64,000 nucleotides of DNA from Rubrivivax sp. (GCA_016707445.1 JADJHR010000010.1:1-64000), one strand, 5' to 3'; counted from the stretch's first letter, positions 15,354 to 25,252 are shown. Program-made: numbers and translations. Notes: generated by a model not told the origin, from the sequence alone.

Positions 15354-16379
15354 ATGCTCGCCCGCGTCGCCATTCCGGCTGCGTCGGCCGCCAAACCTCG
15401 CATGGGTCACAACGCCACGTTTGCTGCGGCCGTCGGCGCCGCATTGCGCGCCGACGGTCGTCTGGCGCTCGCGCAACTGAACGCCACCAATGCGGCCGAT
15501 CTCTGTGCAAGGGATCGCCAGCTGTGGGCCTGCATGCTCGAACGGCTGGCGATGCCGTTTGTCCCGCACACCGCTGCGCTGACCGCGGCACCCCGGGCGC
15601 TGCTCAGTGCCTATCAGGCGTATTGGCACCGACATCTGACGCAGGCGCCGCCACTGGCCGACAACGAAACGCTGCTGCTGGCGGACGTGAACGCTGTCCT
15701 TGCGACGGAACGGCAAGAGGCAGCCGCCACCTTGTCCGCATCCGAGCCGGCATTGAAGTCCATTTTCATGTCGCAGGGGCTGCACGCCCTCTTGGGGCGA
15801 ACCAGCCCCTTGCTCGAGCTGATGCTGTGGTCGACCGAAGAAACGCAGCGTTATCCGGTCTTGCTTGCAGAAAGCAGGGTCGACGTCAGCGTCGTCTTTC
15901 TGCACGGCTTTGCATCGCTCGGTTGGGCGGGCTATGCGACCTGCAATCGCCACCACAGCGGAGGCTGGGCCACCGACGATGCGCTGTATGCCGTCAGCCA
16001 GGCGTATGACCGCGCGTCCGAGAACTTTCGCGTCAGCTACCTGGTGCATGAGGGGCAGCACGTCTCGGACTACCGCCGCTTTCCGGGCCTGCCGCAGAGC
16101 GTACTGGAATATCGAGCCAAGCTGGCCGAGCTTTGCGCTGCGACCGAAACCATCGGCTCGCTGCTGCACCGCTTCGGCGCCAACACCAGTGTGAATCCTG
16201 ACCTTCCGCATGCCTTTGCCAACCGCCTGGTGATCGACAACCTGAGCGCATCGCTGGGCATCGAACGCTCCGCATTGCCAGACTGGCGGTCCTTCACGCC
16301 CGGGCAGGTCAACGAGGCGGCACGAACGCTGTTGCAACGGGACAGTGACGGCCGGGTCGCGGTCGCTGACCGACCGTGA
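15354..16379 (+). CDS. Unknown protein with HExxH metalloprotease-like motif
   Basis: This 341-aa protein has no recognised family. Near residue 230 it contains YLVHEGQHVSDYRRFP, which includes an HExxH zinc-site motif (HEGQH). Downstream, VLEYRAKLAELCAATE supplies a glutamate that could be a third ligand, as in gluzincin-like proteases. The ATG at 15354 is chosen; a TTG at 15282 and an ATG at 15402 are alternatives. No clear signal peptide is seen. It is divergent from nnrS copy 2 and may share its operator. Confidence 0.6.
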   Translation: MLARVAIPAASAAKPRMGHNATFAAAVGAALRADGRLALAQLNATNAADLCARDRQLWACMLERLAMPFVPHTAALTAAPRALLSAYQAYWHRHLTQAPPLADNETLLLADVNAVLATERQEAAATLSASEPALKSIFMSQGLHALLGRTSPLLELMLWSTEETQRYPVLLAESRVDVSVVFLHGFASLGWAGYATCNRHHSGGWATDDALYAVSQAYDRASENFRVSYLVHEGQHVSDYRRFPGLPQSVLEYRAKLAELCAATETIGSLLHRFGANTSVNPDLPHAFANRLVIDNLSASLGIERSALPDWRSFTPGQVNEAARTLLQRDSDGRVAVADRP

Positions 16380-16484
16380 ATGCAGAAATTCACACCGCCA
16401 GCGCCTGGGTGAGTCATATGAAACGTCAGGTCCGGCCCTGGCCTCAGTGCCAGCGCCGAACCGCTGTCTGCCGTGAACAGCGCG

Positions 16485-17342
16485 CTACGGCAGCCGGGTC
16501 AGGATCGGCACGCCGGCCTTGCGCAGGCAGCCGGTCGTGACGCTGCCCAGGAAGGCTGCCGCCACCGGCGCCGTGTTGGCGCGCGTGACCATCGCCAGCA
16601 TGGTGCCGCGCTCGTGGTCGACAAAATCGGCAATCGCCTGATCGGGTTCATCGCCATGCAGCACTTCCCAGCTGTAGTCGACCCCGTACTTCTTGCCCAG
16701 CTCGACGGCCCGCGTGCGCACATAGGAAGACTCGGAAAGGTCTCCTGACGGTGCGCCGGCAGCGGCTTGCGCGCGCGTGCTGAGCACCGAGATCACGACC
16801 AAGCGGGCGCCGAGCCAGCGTGCAAGCTCGCCCGCCTGGGTGCCGATCGACTCGGCGCTGGGTGAACCGTCCATCGGCGCGACGACCCGGGTGATCTTGA
16901 TCGGCTCGCCTGCGTCACCGCTGACCCGCGCGTGGGGCCGATAGAGCAACACCGGGGCGTGGCCACCGCGCAGTACCTTCATCGCGACGCTGCCGAGTAC
17001 CGCGCCGAGCACGCCGGACCGCCCATGCGTGGTCATGGCGATCAAAGTGTCTGGCACGCGTGCGGCTTCTTCGAGAAGCGCCGATGCGACATCGCCACCG
17101 GCGCTGACACAGTGCGCCTCGACCTGGAGCCTGGCGGCCAGCGCGTCGAGATAGCTCGACGCCTGCGCGCGATGGGCTTCGTCGTCGACGATGCGCACCA
17201 GCGCCAGTTGAGATCCGGTGGCGCGGGAGATCCCGAGCGCGTAAGTCAGGATCGATTCGGCGACGTCCGAACCATCGATGGCGACCAGCAGGCGTTTGTA
17301 CACTTTGGCTTTCTCCGTTGCATTCGCGAATGGTGCAAGCAT
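16485..17342 (-). CDS. Tandem universal stress protein (UspA family)
   Basis: This 285-aa protein has two UspA domains. The first begins KRLLVAIDGSDVAES and ends with the ATP-binding pattern MTTHGRSGVLGAVLGSVAMKVLRG near residue 115. The second begins TRVVAPMDGSPSAES near residue 150 and ends AFLGSVTTGCLRKAGVPIL. The ATG at 17342 is used because conservation starts shortly after it. It is monocistronic, with the MFS gene upstream on the same strand across an 85-bp gap. A general stress role is inferred from the family. Confidence 0.88.
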   Translation of the reverse strand: MLAPFANATEKAKVYKRLLVAIDGSDVAESILTYALGISRATGSQLALVRIVDDEAHRAQASSYLDALAARLQVEAHCVSAGGDVASALLEEAARVPDTLIAMTTHGRSGVLGAVLGSVAMKVLRGGHAPVLLYRPHARVSGDAGEPIKITRVVAPMDGSPSAESIGTQAGELARWLGARLVVISVLSTRAQAAAGAPSGDLSESSYVRTRAVELGKKYGVDYSWEVLHGDEPDQAIADFVDHERGTMLAMVTRANTAPVAAAFLGSVTTGCLRKAGVPILTRLP

Positions 17343-17427
17343 AAGTCGAGACTCGGAGCAGATCAAAGCCGGTGTGAATCAAGCCATCACCGCCGTCAAT
17401 GCGTTGGCAGCATCGCGCCGGCAGCGC

Positions 17428-18687
17428 TCAGGGGCCGCGATCGGCAGCCTCACCGAGCCGCTTGGGCTGCGGCAGCCACACGAATGCCATGGCGCCCGTG
17501 GCCAGCAGCAACGCGATCGAGCCCAGCACGGCCATGAAGGGATCGGTGGCCTGCGCCACGGCGATCGACGCCACTAGCCCGGTCAGCCATTGCATCATCG
17601 CGACCCCGAGGAACATCGCCATCGTGAACAGCGCGATGGCGCGTCCCGTCAACGTCTCCGGGTAGGCGCCACGCACATCCGCGTACTGCAGCACGACGAA
17701 GCCCGAGATCAGCCCGAAGACGATCGCGCCGACGACGTCGAACGCGGCGCCGGGATTGAAGGCCAGCAGCGCGAACAAGGCAGCACCTGCACTGGTGTAG
17801 CCGACGATCCAGCGGCGTCGGGTGCGGACGCCGGGGTCGAACCTGCCGATCAGCGGCGCACTGATCATCGACGCCACCGACATCGCGATCGCGACGTTGC
17901 CGCTTTGCACCAGCGAGTAGTCGTGCCGGGCGATCAGCAGCGGGCCGATCCACAGGCCCCGCAAGGTGATGAACGCGGCATAGGTGACGGCGGACAGTGC
18001 GAGGATGCCCAGCGTGTGCGGCATCTTGAACAAGGCACCGAAGCCGCGCCATGCGCCACGCAGCGATTCTTCGGCGCGCGCCGCCGCGGCCGATGCCGGC
18101 TCGTGAACCAGGGCAAAGATGATCAGCCAGGCGATCACCGAAGCGCCGCCGAGCACCACAAACCCGACACGCCACGAATGCGCCTCGATCAGCCACGCCA
18201 GCGGCGTGCCGGTGACGAGCATGCCGACGCCGCCGATCCCGAGCACAGCCCCCGAAAGCGTCGCGAACCGCGCGGGCGGGTGGTGGCGTGCGATGAACAC
18301 CGTGCAAACGAGGAAGGCCGGCGCGCAACCGATGCCGATCAGCACCTGGGCGAACACCAGCACGCCGAAGCTCGTGGTCCAGGCCGACAGTGCGGCACCG
18401 ACGATGGTGAGCGGAAAAGCGGCCAGCGCGGTACGCCGCACACCGTAGAGATCGATGCCGACGCCCATCAACAACTGGAGCGCGCCGAATGCGAAGTGAA
18501 ACGCACCCGCGAAAACGCCGAGGGCCTGCGGCGTCAGCCTGAAATCCGCCTGCAGCTGCGGGGCCATGATCGCAGCGACGGTGCGGTAGGCCTGGCTGAG
18601 GGTGAACGCGCCGGTCAGCGCGAGCAGCACGGCCCAGTCCGATCGGCCGTGGCCGAGTAGTGCGTCGTGCCGAACGGGCGGATTCAT
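17428..18687 (-). CDS. Major facilitator superfamily transporter
   Basis: This 419-aa protein has twelve predicted membrane segments. MFS landmarks include an R-rich loop after segment 2-3 (GIDLYGVRRTALAAFP), and a second-half loop RFDPGVRTRRRWIVGYTSAG. The large cytoplasmic loop near residue 200 contains ASAAAARAEESLRGAWRG. It resembles the CynX/NimT or NarK-like branches, but no substrate can be assigned. The ATG at 18687 avoids an unconserved 22-residue extension. Confidence 0.85.
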   Translation of the reverse strand: MNPPVRHDALLGHGRSDWAVLLALTGAFTLSQAYRTVAAIMAPQLQADFRLTPQALGVFAGAFHFAFGALQLLMGVGIDLYGVRRTALAAFPLTIVGAALSAWTTSFGVLVFAQVLIGIGCAPAFLVCTVFIARHHPPARFATLSGAVLGIGGVGMLVTGTPLAWLIEAHSWRVGFVVLGGASVIAWLIIFALVHEPASAAAARAEESLRGAWRGFGALFKMPHTLGILALSAVTYAAFITLRGLWIGPLLIARHDYSLVQSGNVAIAMSVASMISAPLIGRFDPGVRTRRRWIVGYTSAGAALFALLAFNPGAAFDVVGAIVFGLISGFVVLQYADVRGAYPETLTGRAIALFTMAMFLGVAMMQWLTGLVASIAVAQATDPFMAVLGSIALLLATGAMAFVWLPQPKRLGEAADRGP

Positions 18688-18836
18688 TCGACGCTGTCTG
18701 CAGAGATCGAAGCAAGGCACATGGGCAGGCCGCTGGAAATGGTGAACCCGCATTCTCGATTGAACCGACTACCCATGGCGTGCCCGGCGGCGACGCGCAC
18801 AGGCACTGGCTGCGCAGCCCGGCATCAGCGCGCTTG

Positions 18837-21407
18837 TCAATTCAGGATGCTGATCCGGTTGACCCGCAGCGGAACGCCACGGTCATAGTAGGCTTGGCAG
18901 GCACGGGCGTTGAACAGGTAGCGCACGCTGCCCGGCGCCGACTCCACGTTCACCGCGTAGGCCGACGGGAATGGGTTGGACTGGTAGAGGTTGTCATGCC
19001 GGGCATCGGCCGAGAAAGCCGCTGCGCGTGCCCGCAGCAGGGTGTTCCAGTCCACGCCGCTCTTGGCTGAGGCGGCAGCGTGATTGAGGGTCGCCAACTC
19101 GGTCATCACCGCGGGCGCGGGGTTCAGCACCGAACCCGCGTTGAGCGCCGATTGCTTTCGTGCCAGCCAGGCGTCGCTCTCGTACAACTCCATGAACAGG
19201 CCATTGGTGTTGAGCGTCAGGTTCCACAGTGCGCCGTCGATCTCGCTGGCGCCCGACAAGTCGTTGCCGACCTGGAAGCCGCCGGCCTTGTCGTAGGCCA
19301 CCCCTTCCTTGGTGGCCAGCCAGTTCGGGCAGCCCGGGGTGCTGGCGTCGACCGGCGCGCCGGCCGCGATCGGGAAGGTCGCGCTGCCCGCAAATGTGCC
19401 ACTGAGGTCGATGCCGACTTGCTGACTGCAGCGCAAGCCGCTGTTCGGCCGGTAGGCGAAGCCAATCTGGCTGAGCGCCGCGTTCTCGACGCCAAAGCCG
19501 CGCGCCGCGCCGAGGTCTCCACCCGCGAACACGCCGTTGCGCCCGTCGAGCAGCAGGGCCCGGGTGGTGTCGCTGCCGCCCGGGATGTCGGCCGGCACCT
19601 GCGCCGGCCGGGCTTGCAGCGCCCCGTAGCTGATGACGGGCTGCCCCGATGCATTGGTGCTGACGCTGATGATCGGCGGCGTCAGGTGATCACCCAGGAA
19701 GCGGCCGCTCTCGCCGATCTGCGGGAAGCCATCCGAAATGTTCATGAAGGTCATCTGCTTGTAGCCGAAGTTCTGGCGCAGGGTGGCCTCGACTTCGCTG
19801 TAGAACGTCTGCACCGCACTCGGCCGGTAGCCCGCGTACTGCAGCACCTGGGGGTTGCAAACGCACTGGCTGACGTCCTTGATGCGACCGACACCGGGGT
19901 CGGCCGCCAGGTTGAATTGTGGATCGAAGACCGGCGCGGCCCGGCTTCTCGAGTCCACCGAGATGATGTGCCCCTGCGTACCGGTGTCGCCCAGCGCAGG
20001 GTTGCGAACGGCGATGTTGCAGCGCTTGGGCAGGCGGTTTTCCAGCGTCGCCATGCCCATGCCGGTGATCTTGACGCCAGCCAGCACGCTGAACTTGCGC
20101 TGATCTGCTCGGATGTGCGCGGCCATGTCGGCGATCGCCTTCTTGAACAGCGCCTTGAAGGCCGGGTCGCTGGGCGACGCCACGACATACTGGAAGCCGC
20201 AATTCGCGTTGGGCAGGGCATCAGGGCCGGTGTCCCAGTCCCTCAGGTTGACGGGCTTGGCAGCACCCAGCGATGGGCTGCCGGTGCTGAACACCCAGTC
20301 GGGAATCGAGTTGCCGCCCACCCGGATGCCGATCGTCACCGTCTTGCCGTAGCGCACGGCCTGCATCAGTTCGCGGTCGAGCGCCGTCCAGTCATAGCTG
20401 GCATAGGCGGGCTGGATGTCGCTCCAGCTCAGCCGCAGAAAGACGCCCTGCACCGCCGGATCGGCCCAGGTGCTGTCCAGCACGCGGCCACGCACACAGG
20501 CCGGGTTGACCGTCGGCGGACTGGTGGTCGGCTTGCCGGGATTGGCGGGGTTCATCAGATAGGGCGTCACCGAACACAGGCGGTCAGTGCCACCCGCGGG
20601 GTTGACCTGACCGGCAATCGTCGCTTCGTTGGGCGCGACACAGGGCGTGCTGCGCTCGACGTTGCCGCAGTTGTCGGTGCCTGTCGACAAGGCATACAGC
20701 CCGGCCGGGTAGGTGCGGTAGGGGCCGGACAGCTCGTTGCGCGGGTACAGCCCGCTCGGCATCGGCGACTGCGCGATGACCGGATGTGCGGCGCCCGCGG
20801 GCAGGCTGGCCTGTGTGCAAAGCTGCGCCGCGGTCAACGCGGGCGAGTTGACTTCGATCAGGCTGTCCTGCGGCCCCAGGCCTTCGAACAAGACCTGATC
20901 GCCGGCACGCAGGCTGAAGTCAGCGGCACGCGCGAAGCCGGCGCCGAGGTTGCCGTCGGCATCGGGCGTGACGCGGGTGCAGGTCTTGAGCACGTCACAG
21001 CTGAAATCGGTCATCGCGCCGAAGCTGACGATCAGCTGGTTGCTGAAGTCACCCAGCCCGTAGACGACGCCGTCGGCATCGCCCACGCCCAGGTAGTTGG
21101 CGGTATCAGGGTAGTAGCGCAGCGTGTAGGCGATGCCGCTGTCGGTGAGCGCCTGGTTCTGCGCACCCGGCGGAAACAAAGTTGGAAACTCCTGTTCCGC
21201 CCAATCGAAAAGCTGGCCGGGTGTGATCGATCCTGTCGTCACGGCGGCTGCTCGCACCGCAGCCCCAAGCGTCGTGCGTTGCGGCTGAATCGGTGTGTTG
21301 TCGCCGCCGCCGCAGCCTGCGAGTGCAGCCACTGCAGCCAGCACGACGCTGCTGCACAAGTTCAGCACGCACGGGCTCGGCCGGCGCTTCGAACAGGGAG
21401 TCGCCAT
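18837..21407 (-). CDS. Large secreted lipoprotein with glycosidase-like barrel
   Basis: This 856-aa protein has a lipoprotein signal peptide with lipobox AALAGC near residue 32. Residues 58-130 (GQLFDWAEQEFPTLFPPG, YYPDTANYLGVGDADGVVYGLG) match a short repeat-like domain that is frequent in secreted Burkholderiales proteins. The central part (SWSDIQPAYASYDWTALDR, VTIGIRVGG, DWVFSTGSP) looks like a TIM-barrel glycoside hydrolase of the GH42/GH5/GH10 kind. The catalytic acids could not be assigned with confidence. Numerous cysteines suggest an extracytoplasmic location. Confidence 0.7.
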   Translation of the reverse strand: MATPCSKRRPSPCVLNLCSSVVLAAVAALAGCGGGDNTPIQPQRTTLGAAVRAAAVTTGSITPGQLFDWAEQEFPTLFPPGAQNQALTDSGIAYTLRYYPDTANYLGVGDADGVVYGLGDFSNQLIVSFGAMTDFSCDVLKTCTRVTPDADGNLGAGFARAADFSLRAGDQVLFEGLGPQDSLIEVNSPALTAAQLCTQASLPAGAAHPVIAQSPMPSGLYPRNELSGPYRTYPAGLYALSTGTDNCGNVERSTPCVAPNEATIAGQVNPAGGTDRLCSVTPYLMNPANPGKPTTSPPTVNPACVRGRVLDSTWADPAVQGVFLRLSWSDIQPAYASYDWTALDRELMQAVRYGKTVTIGIRVGGNSIPDWVFSTGSPSLGAAKPVNLRDWDTGPDALPNANCGFQYVVASPSDPAFKALFKKAIADMAAHIRADQRKFSVLAGVKITGMGMATLENRLPKRCNIAVRNPALGDTGTQGHIISVDSRSRAAPVFDPQFNLAADPGVGRIKDVSQCVCNPQVLQYAGYRPSAVQTFYSEVEATLRQNFGYKQMTFMNISDGFPQIGESGRFLGDHLTPPIISVSTNASGQPVISYGALQARPAQVPADIPGGSDTTRALLLDGRNGVFAGGDLGAARGFGVENAALSQIGFAYRPNSGLRCSQQVGIDLSGTFAGSATFPIAAGAPVDASTPGCPNWLATKEGVAYDKAGGFQVGNDLSGASEIDGALWNLTLNTNGLFMELYESDAWLARKQSALNAGSVLNPAPAVMTELATLNHAAASAKSGVDWNTLLRARAAAFSADARHDNLYQSNPFPSAYAVNVESAPGSVRYLFNARACQAYYDRGVPLRVNRISILN

Positions 21408-21646
21408 ACACCACCTTCATCCTGCCGACCGAAAGGCCGGCGTGATCGCGCAACTTTAGCCGCCGCTGGCTGGCGAAACCAGCTCCAGCATGAGGCCCCA
21501 CAGAATGGCAGGTGCCCTATCAACGATGTCTTGATGGAGAACACAACGCAACGCGTGGCCGCGACCCAGCGGTGGTGGCATGCGCCGCGCCGAGCTTGAT
21601 CATCTTGCGAGGACAATCCGCCGTTTGAGCTGACTTACAGACCGAC

Positions 21647-22471
21647 ATGCCCAATCCGACCCCGTTTTCGAGCCTCGTCGCCGGACGCACCCGTGCCGGC
21701 CAGACCGTCACTTTCGACATCGCCGACGACTGGCAGCAGGGTCGCACCGCGTACGGTGGCGTGGTCTCGGCGATCGCGGCGCAGGCGATGCGCGACGTCG
21801 CAGGCGCCGACTGGCCGGCCGACGTCTGCCTGCGTGCGCTGCAGTGCAGCTTCGTCTCGGTGGTCGAGCCGGGGCGGGTGCAGGTCGAGGTCGAGCTGCT
21901 GCGCCAGGGGCGCAACGTGTGCCAGGTGATGTCGCGCGTGATCGAGGGCGGCCGGCTGGGATCGGTGCTGATGGGTGTGTACAGCGCCGAGCGGCCCTCG
22001 ATGCTGAGCCCCAGGCGCCTGCAGCGTCCACCGGCCCGGCACGAGGCCGACGTGCTGCCCGCAGTACCCTACCTGCCCGAGCACATGCCGCCCTTTCTGC
22101 AGCACCTGGAGATGCGCTGGTCAGAGGGCGCGCTGCCGTACAGCGGCACGCCTGGAAACCGTTCGATCATCCACCTGCGGCTGCGCGATGCCGACGCCGA
22201 CGCCATCGTTCCCGAGGTGCTGACCGTATTGCTGGCCGATGCGCCGGCCACGCCGGTGATCGGGGAACTCTCGCAACCGGTGCCGTCGAGCAGCGTCACC
22301 TGGGCGCTTGAGCTGCGCCCTCTCGCTGGCGGGCACGGCGCCGGCTGGTGGCGCATCGACAGCGAGTCGGTGCTGGTCGAAGGCGGCTACGTCAACCATG
22401 CCGCGCGAATTTGGACACCGGCCGGTGACTTGGCGGCGATGGGCACCCAGGTGGTCACGGTGTTCGGCTGA
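21647..22471 (+). CDS. Acyl-CoA thioesterase-like protein (double hot-dog, TesB type)
   Basis: This 274-aa protein resembles TesB-like thioesterases. The N-terminal hot-dog has DDWQQGRTAYGGVVSAIAAQAM, where GG-helix residues bind CoA, followed by the strand RVQVEVELLRQGRNVCQV. The second half has TWALELRPL and a conserved GWWRIDSESVLVEGGYVNH stretch near residue 230. The family hydrolyses acyl-CoA. It precedes the esterase gene by 181 bp on the same strand, and a shared lipid or ester pathway is possible. Confidence 0.8.
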   Translation: MPNPTPFSSLVAGRTRAGQTVTFDIADDWQQGRTAYGGVVSAIAAQAMRDVAGADWPADVCLRALQCSFVSVVEPGRVQVEVELLRQGRNVCQVMSRVIEGGRLGSVLMGVYSAERPSMLSPRRLQRPPARHEADVLPAVPYLPEHMPPFLQHLEMRWSEGALPYSGTPGNRSIIHLRLRDADADAIVPEVLTVLLADAPATPVIGELSQPVPSSSVTWALELRPLAGGHGAGWWRIDSESVLVEGGYVNHAARIWTPAGDLAAMGTQVVTVFG

Positions 22472-22652
22472 ATCCGATCCCCCGGCACGAGGCGCTGACA
22501 TGCAGCTGCGCCTTGGCGGGGCGCGATGCGGCACGATCGAGGGCGGACATGGCATTCATCCCGCCAGGGCCGCCTCTTTAGAGGGTACAGATGATGAGGC
22601 GCAGGAAGGTGCAAAGCAGCCCGGTACATCACACAGTCACGAGCAACAAACC

Positions 22653-23648
22653 ATGCGCCGCTGGCTGAACATGATCGCTGCCCGCCAGCTGGTACGGCGG
22701 GTGGCGCTGGACGCCGGCTTGCACGCCGCGGCAGGGCTTGCCGATCTGATGCCGCAGATGAAGCGGCGCATGGCCGGCACACGCTTGATCGAGGACCTGG
22801 AATACGCGTGCCATGGCGGCCATGCGCTGCGTCTGGACATCCTGCAGCCCGCAGGACCGGGGCCCCATCCGGTGCTGGTCTACCTGCACGGGGGCGCCTT
22901 TGCGATCGGATCCAAGCGCACGCACCGTGCGCTGGCCGCGGTCTATGCCTCTTGGGGCTATCTGGTGTGCAACGTCGACTACAGGCTGGCGCCGCAGCAT
23001 CGGTTTCCGGCCGCGCTCGAAGACGCCTGCGCCGCCTGGTCGTGGGCAGCTGACCATGTGGCCGCTTACGGTGGCGACAGCCAACGCATGGCACTGGCCG
23101 GTGAATCAGCCGGCGCCAACCTGGCCTTGTCGGTACTGCTGGCCTGCTGCACGCCTCGACCAGAGCCGTTTGCCGCGCGTCTGTTCAAGCGCGGCGTGCG
23201 GCCAGTCGCCGCGCTTCTGTACTGCGGCTTCCTGCAGACCAGCGCGCCGGCACGCTACCGCCGCAACGGCGTCTCGGCGTTGGCAGCACGTGTTGCCCGC
23301 GATGCGGCCCGCTCATACCTCGGGGCCTCATTCGATCAACCCGGCCCCGGGCAGGCACTGGCCGATCCACTGTGCGTGGTCGAGGCGATGCAGCCGCCGG
23401 CGACGCTGCCACCGCTGTTCATCGCCGCCGGGCTGGCCGATCCGGTGACCGCCGATTCGCAACGGCTGGAGGTCGCACTGGACAGACTTCGATCGCCCTG
23501 CAGCGCGCACTACTACGCCGGTGAAGTGCATGCCTTTCATGTCATGTTCTGGCGCGCGAACGCCATTCGATGTTGGCGAGACAGTCTCGGGTTCCTGCAA
23601 GAGGCCCTGCCGCTGAGCCTGCAGCCCGGTCCGGACCTGCCATCGTGA
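22653..23648 (+). CDS. Alpha/beta hydrolase, hormone-sensitive-lipase-like carboxylesterase
   Basis: This 331-aa protein has the HSL-family oxyanion motif YLHGGAFAIGSKRTH near residue 83, the nucleophile elbow GESAG (LAGESAGANLAL) near residue 150, and a late acid-histidine pair (ADPVTADS, EVHAFHVMF) near residues 265 and 295. Such enzymes cleave short-chain esters. The ATG at 22653 is chosen because the first 115 codons of the longer frame overlap the preceding gene and show no conservation. The terminator at 23751-23774 follows. Confidence 0.87.
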   Translation: MRRWLNMIAARQLVRRVALDAGLHAAAGLADLMPQMKRRMAGTRLIEDLEYACHGGHALRLDILQPAGPGPHPVLVYLHGGAFAIGSKRTHRALAAVYASWGYLVCNVDYRLAPQHRFPAALEDACAAWSWAADHVAAYGGDSQRMALAGESAGANLALSVLLACCTPRPEPFAARLFKRGVRPVAALLYCGFLQTSAPARYRRNGVSALAARVARDAARSYLGASFDQPGPGQALADPLCVVEAMQPPATLPPLFIAAGLADPVTADSQRLEVALDRLRSPCSAHYYAGEVHAFHVMFWRANAIRCWRDSLGFLQEALPLSLQPGPDLPS

Positions 23649-23750
23649 CCCGAACGTGCCGGCAGCCGCCCGCAGCGCGCGATTTCTCTCACGAGACTGG
23701 GTCGACCAGGGTGCACCCGAAACGCCGACCCCGAATCGGTCTCAAATGGC

Positions 23751-23774
23751 AAAACCGCGCCGAAGCGCGGTTTT
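23751..23774. terminator. Bidirectional rho-independent terminator
   Basis: AAAACCGCGC, a CGAA loop and GCGCGGTTTT form a perfect 10-bp stem flanked by A and T runs on both sides. It lies between the convergent esterase and PEP-CTERM genes. Confidence 0.88.
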
Positions 23775-23797
23775 CGATTACCGGGCCATCGAATCGC

Positions 23798-24775
23798 TCA
23801 ATGCACGGTACGCCGGCGTACCAAGCCGAGACCCGCGAGGCAGAGCGCAAGCAGAGCGAAGGTAGAGGGTTCGGGAACCGACGCGGCAGGTACATCGTAA
23901 TTGTTGAACATGCCGGACTCCGACTGCGTGTAAGTACCTTCAGGGCCTTCATAGCTGAACGTCACCGTATGGGATAGGTCGACGTCAAAGCTCTGGCCCG
24001 GAAGATCGGCGTTCGCATAGGAGCCCAGAAGCAGAACCCAGTCGAAATCACCGCCCGGCTGGAAGTCTTGAACGATGCTGATCGGTCCTCCACCCAAAGC
24101 GCCGAGATAGGCGGTGGGCATCAGCGTCAGATTGGGAACGACGCCACCGCCGTAGGACGTCACTTGAAGGTTCGGATTGCCGATCAGGTAGTGGTAGTAC
24201 GTGATGAGGTTTGGTTGGGCCCCGAACACACCCGTCGGGCTCAGGGTGTCGTGCTGGAACAGCAACAACGTCACCCATGCGCCGCCACTGTTCGGGCCAC
24301 CAAACGCCGGCGATGCCGCCAGGCTGCCATCGACCGTAATGCCAAAGCGAGCCGTCGAACCACCTTGCCAGTTGAAGGGCGTTCCATCGGTATTCAGCGA
24401 TCGAAAGCCATCTCCGAACAAGGCGTTCGACTGCGAATAAATGAGGTTCGCGCCAGGGCAAGTGCCAGCACACTGGCCTGTCAGATTGCCGTAGACCCGC
24501 CCGCCCAACTGACCGCTGCTCAGGCTTGCCGACGCGCTTGCGCCAGCGGCACCCCAAACGCCGCTGTTCGCCAGGCTGGCCGCGGCCGGAGATGGCGGAA
24601 CGGAGTTGTTGTCGTCTGCAACGAGGTAGAAGGGATCGTTTGGTACGTCCGGGTTATGTTCAGCGACGTACGCTTGTGAAAAGGGAACCGTGCTCGCGAG
24701 TACCACCGCAGGCGACAGTGTGGCCAACAGCCCAACCGCAGCAATGGACGCCGTTAGGAAAATCCTGGTGCGCAT
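23798..24775 (-). CDS. PEP-CTERM sorting domain protein
   Basis: This 325-aa protein has a Sec signal peptide (residues 1-28, ending AVVLAS) and a C-terminal PEP-CTERM anchor: VPEPSTFALLALCLAGLG followed by VRRRTVH. The body is rich in glycine, serine and asparagine and contains one cysteine pair (CAGTC). PEP-CTERM proteins are processed by exosortase and are usually linked to exopolysaccharide or biofilm. No exosortase gene is in this window. The body function is unknown. Confidence 0.88.
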   Translation of the reverse strand: MRTRIFLTASIAAVGLLATLSPAVVLASTVPFSQAYVAEHNPDVPNDPFYLVADDNNSVPPSPAAASLANSGVWGAAGASASASLSSGQLGGRVYGNLTGQCAGTCPGANLIYSQSNALFGDGFRSLNTDGTPFNWQGGSTARFGITVDGSLAASPAFGGPNSGGAWVTLLLFQHDTLSPTGVFGAQPNLITYYHYLIGNPNLQVTSYGGGVVPNLTLMPTAYLGALGGGPISIVQDFQPGGDFDWVLLLGSYANADLPGQSFDVDLSHTVTFSYEGPEGTYTQSESGMFNNYDVPAASVPEPSTFALLALCLAGLGLVRRRTVH

Positions 24776-25252
24776 GGTTCAACCCCTCGTTGACAAAGTG
24801 CTTGCAAACCAAGCAAGAAGCGTACTGAAATTAAATTCTCAGTGTTCTCAAGCACTTGCATCGAATCAGTTTGAGACCTTGTAAGTTATCTCGACATCTG
24901 CAACTGCTTCGATCCGACTGATCTCGAACCAGTCAGAAGTTCCCGCACCCCTGCCGAACCTGGACAGGCAGGGCGAAATCTGCCGTCAGCGGCGCTCTCT
25001 GGCAATTGCAGAAGCGCTTGCGCCAGGGCTTTGGGCGACGCAGGCAGCGCCTGTTCATCCATCTAGAACAAGCCGTCAGCGATGCAACCCTGAAGGCGAA
25101 GCCGACGGCGTTGCTGGATACGCTGGCAGGCCTATCAGCATCCTCGCCACCGGCATGCACAATCCCGATGCGCAGCGGCACGTCTTGCAGCCCATTGCCT
25201 AGCCCGAATCCAGATTCAGCCTTCGAGCCCTTGATACAGGACCTTTGACCCC
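24776..25252. other. Intergenic region without a convincing gene
   Basis: This 477-bp stretch separates the PEP-CTERM gene from xth. The first 110 bp is relatively AT-rich (AAATTAAATTC at about 24828) and should contain the PEP-CTERM promoter. TGCTTG-CAAAC-CAAGCA (24799-24815) is a perfect 6-bp inverted repeat close to that gene. Short open frames on both strands (24933-25181 and 25006-25248) have no recognisable domain and no convincing ribosome site. They are taken as non-coding or decayed sequence. Confidence 0.5.

Noticed and set aside
19080..21599. 839-codon plus-strand frame opposite the large lipoprotein gene
   Set aside because: Same reason: antisense shadow with Arg/Ala/Gly-rich composition and no domain, while the minus-strand frame has a signal peptide and recognisable domains.
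24933..25248. Short open frames on both strands before xth
   Set aside because: No domain, no good ribosome site and mutually overlapping on opposite strands; judged non-coding.
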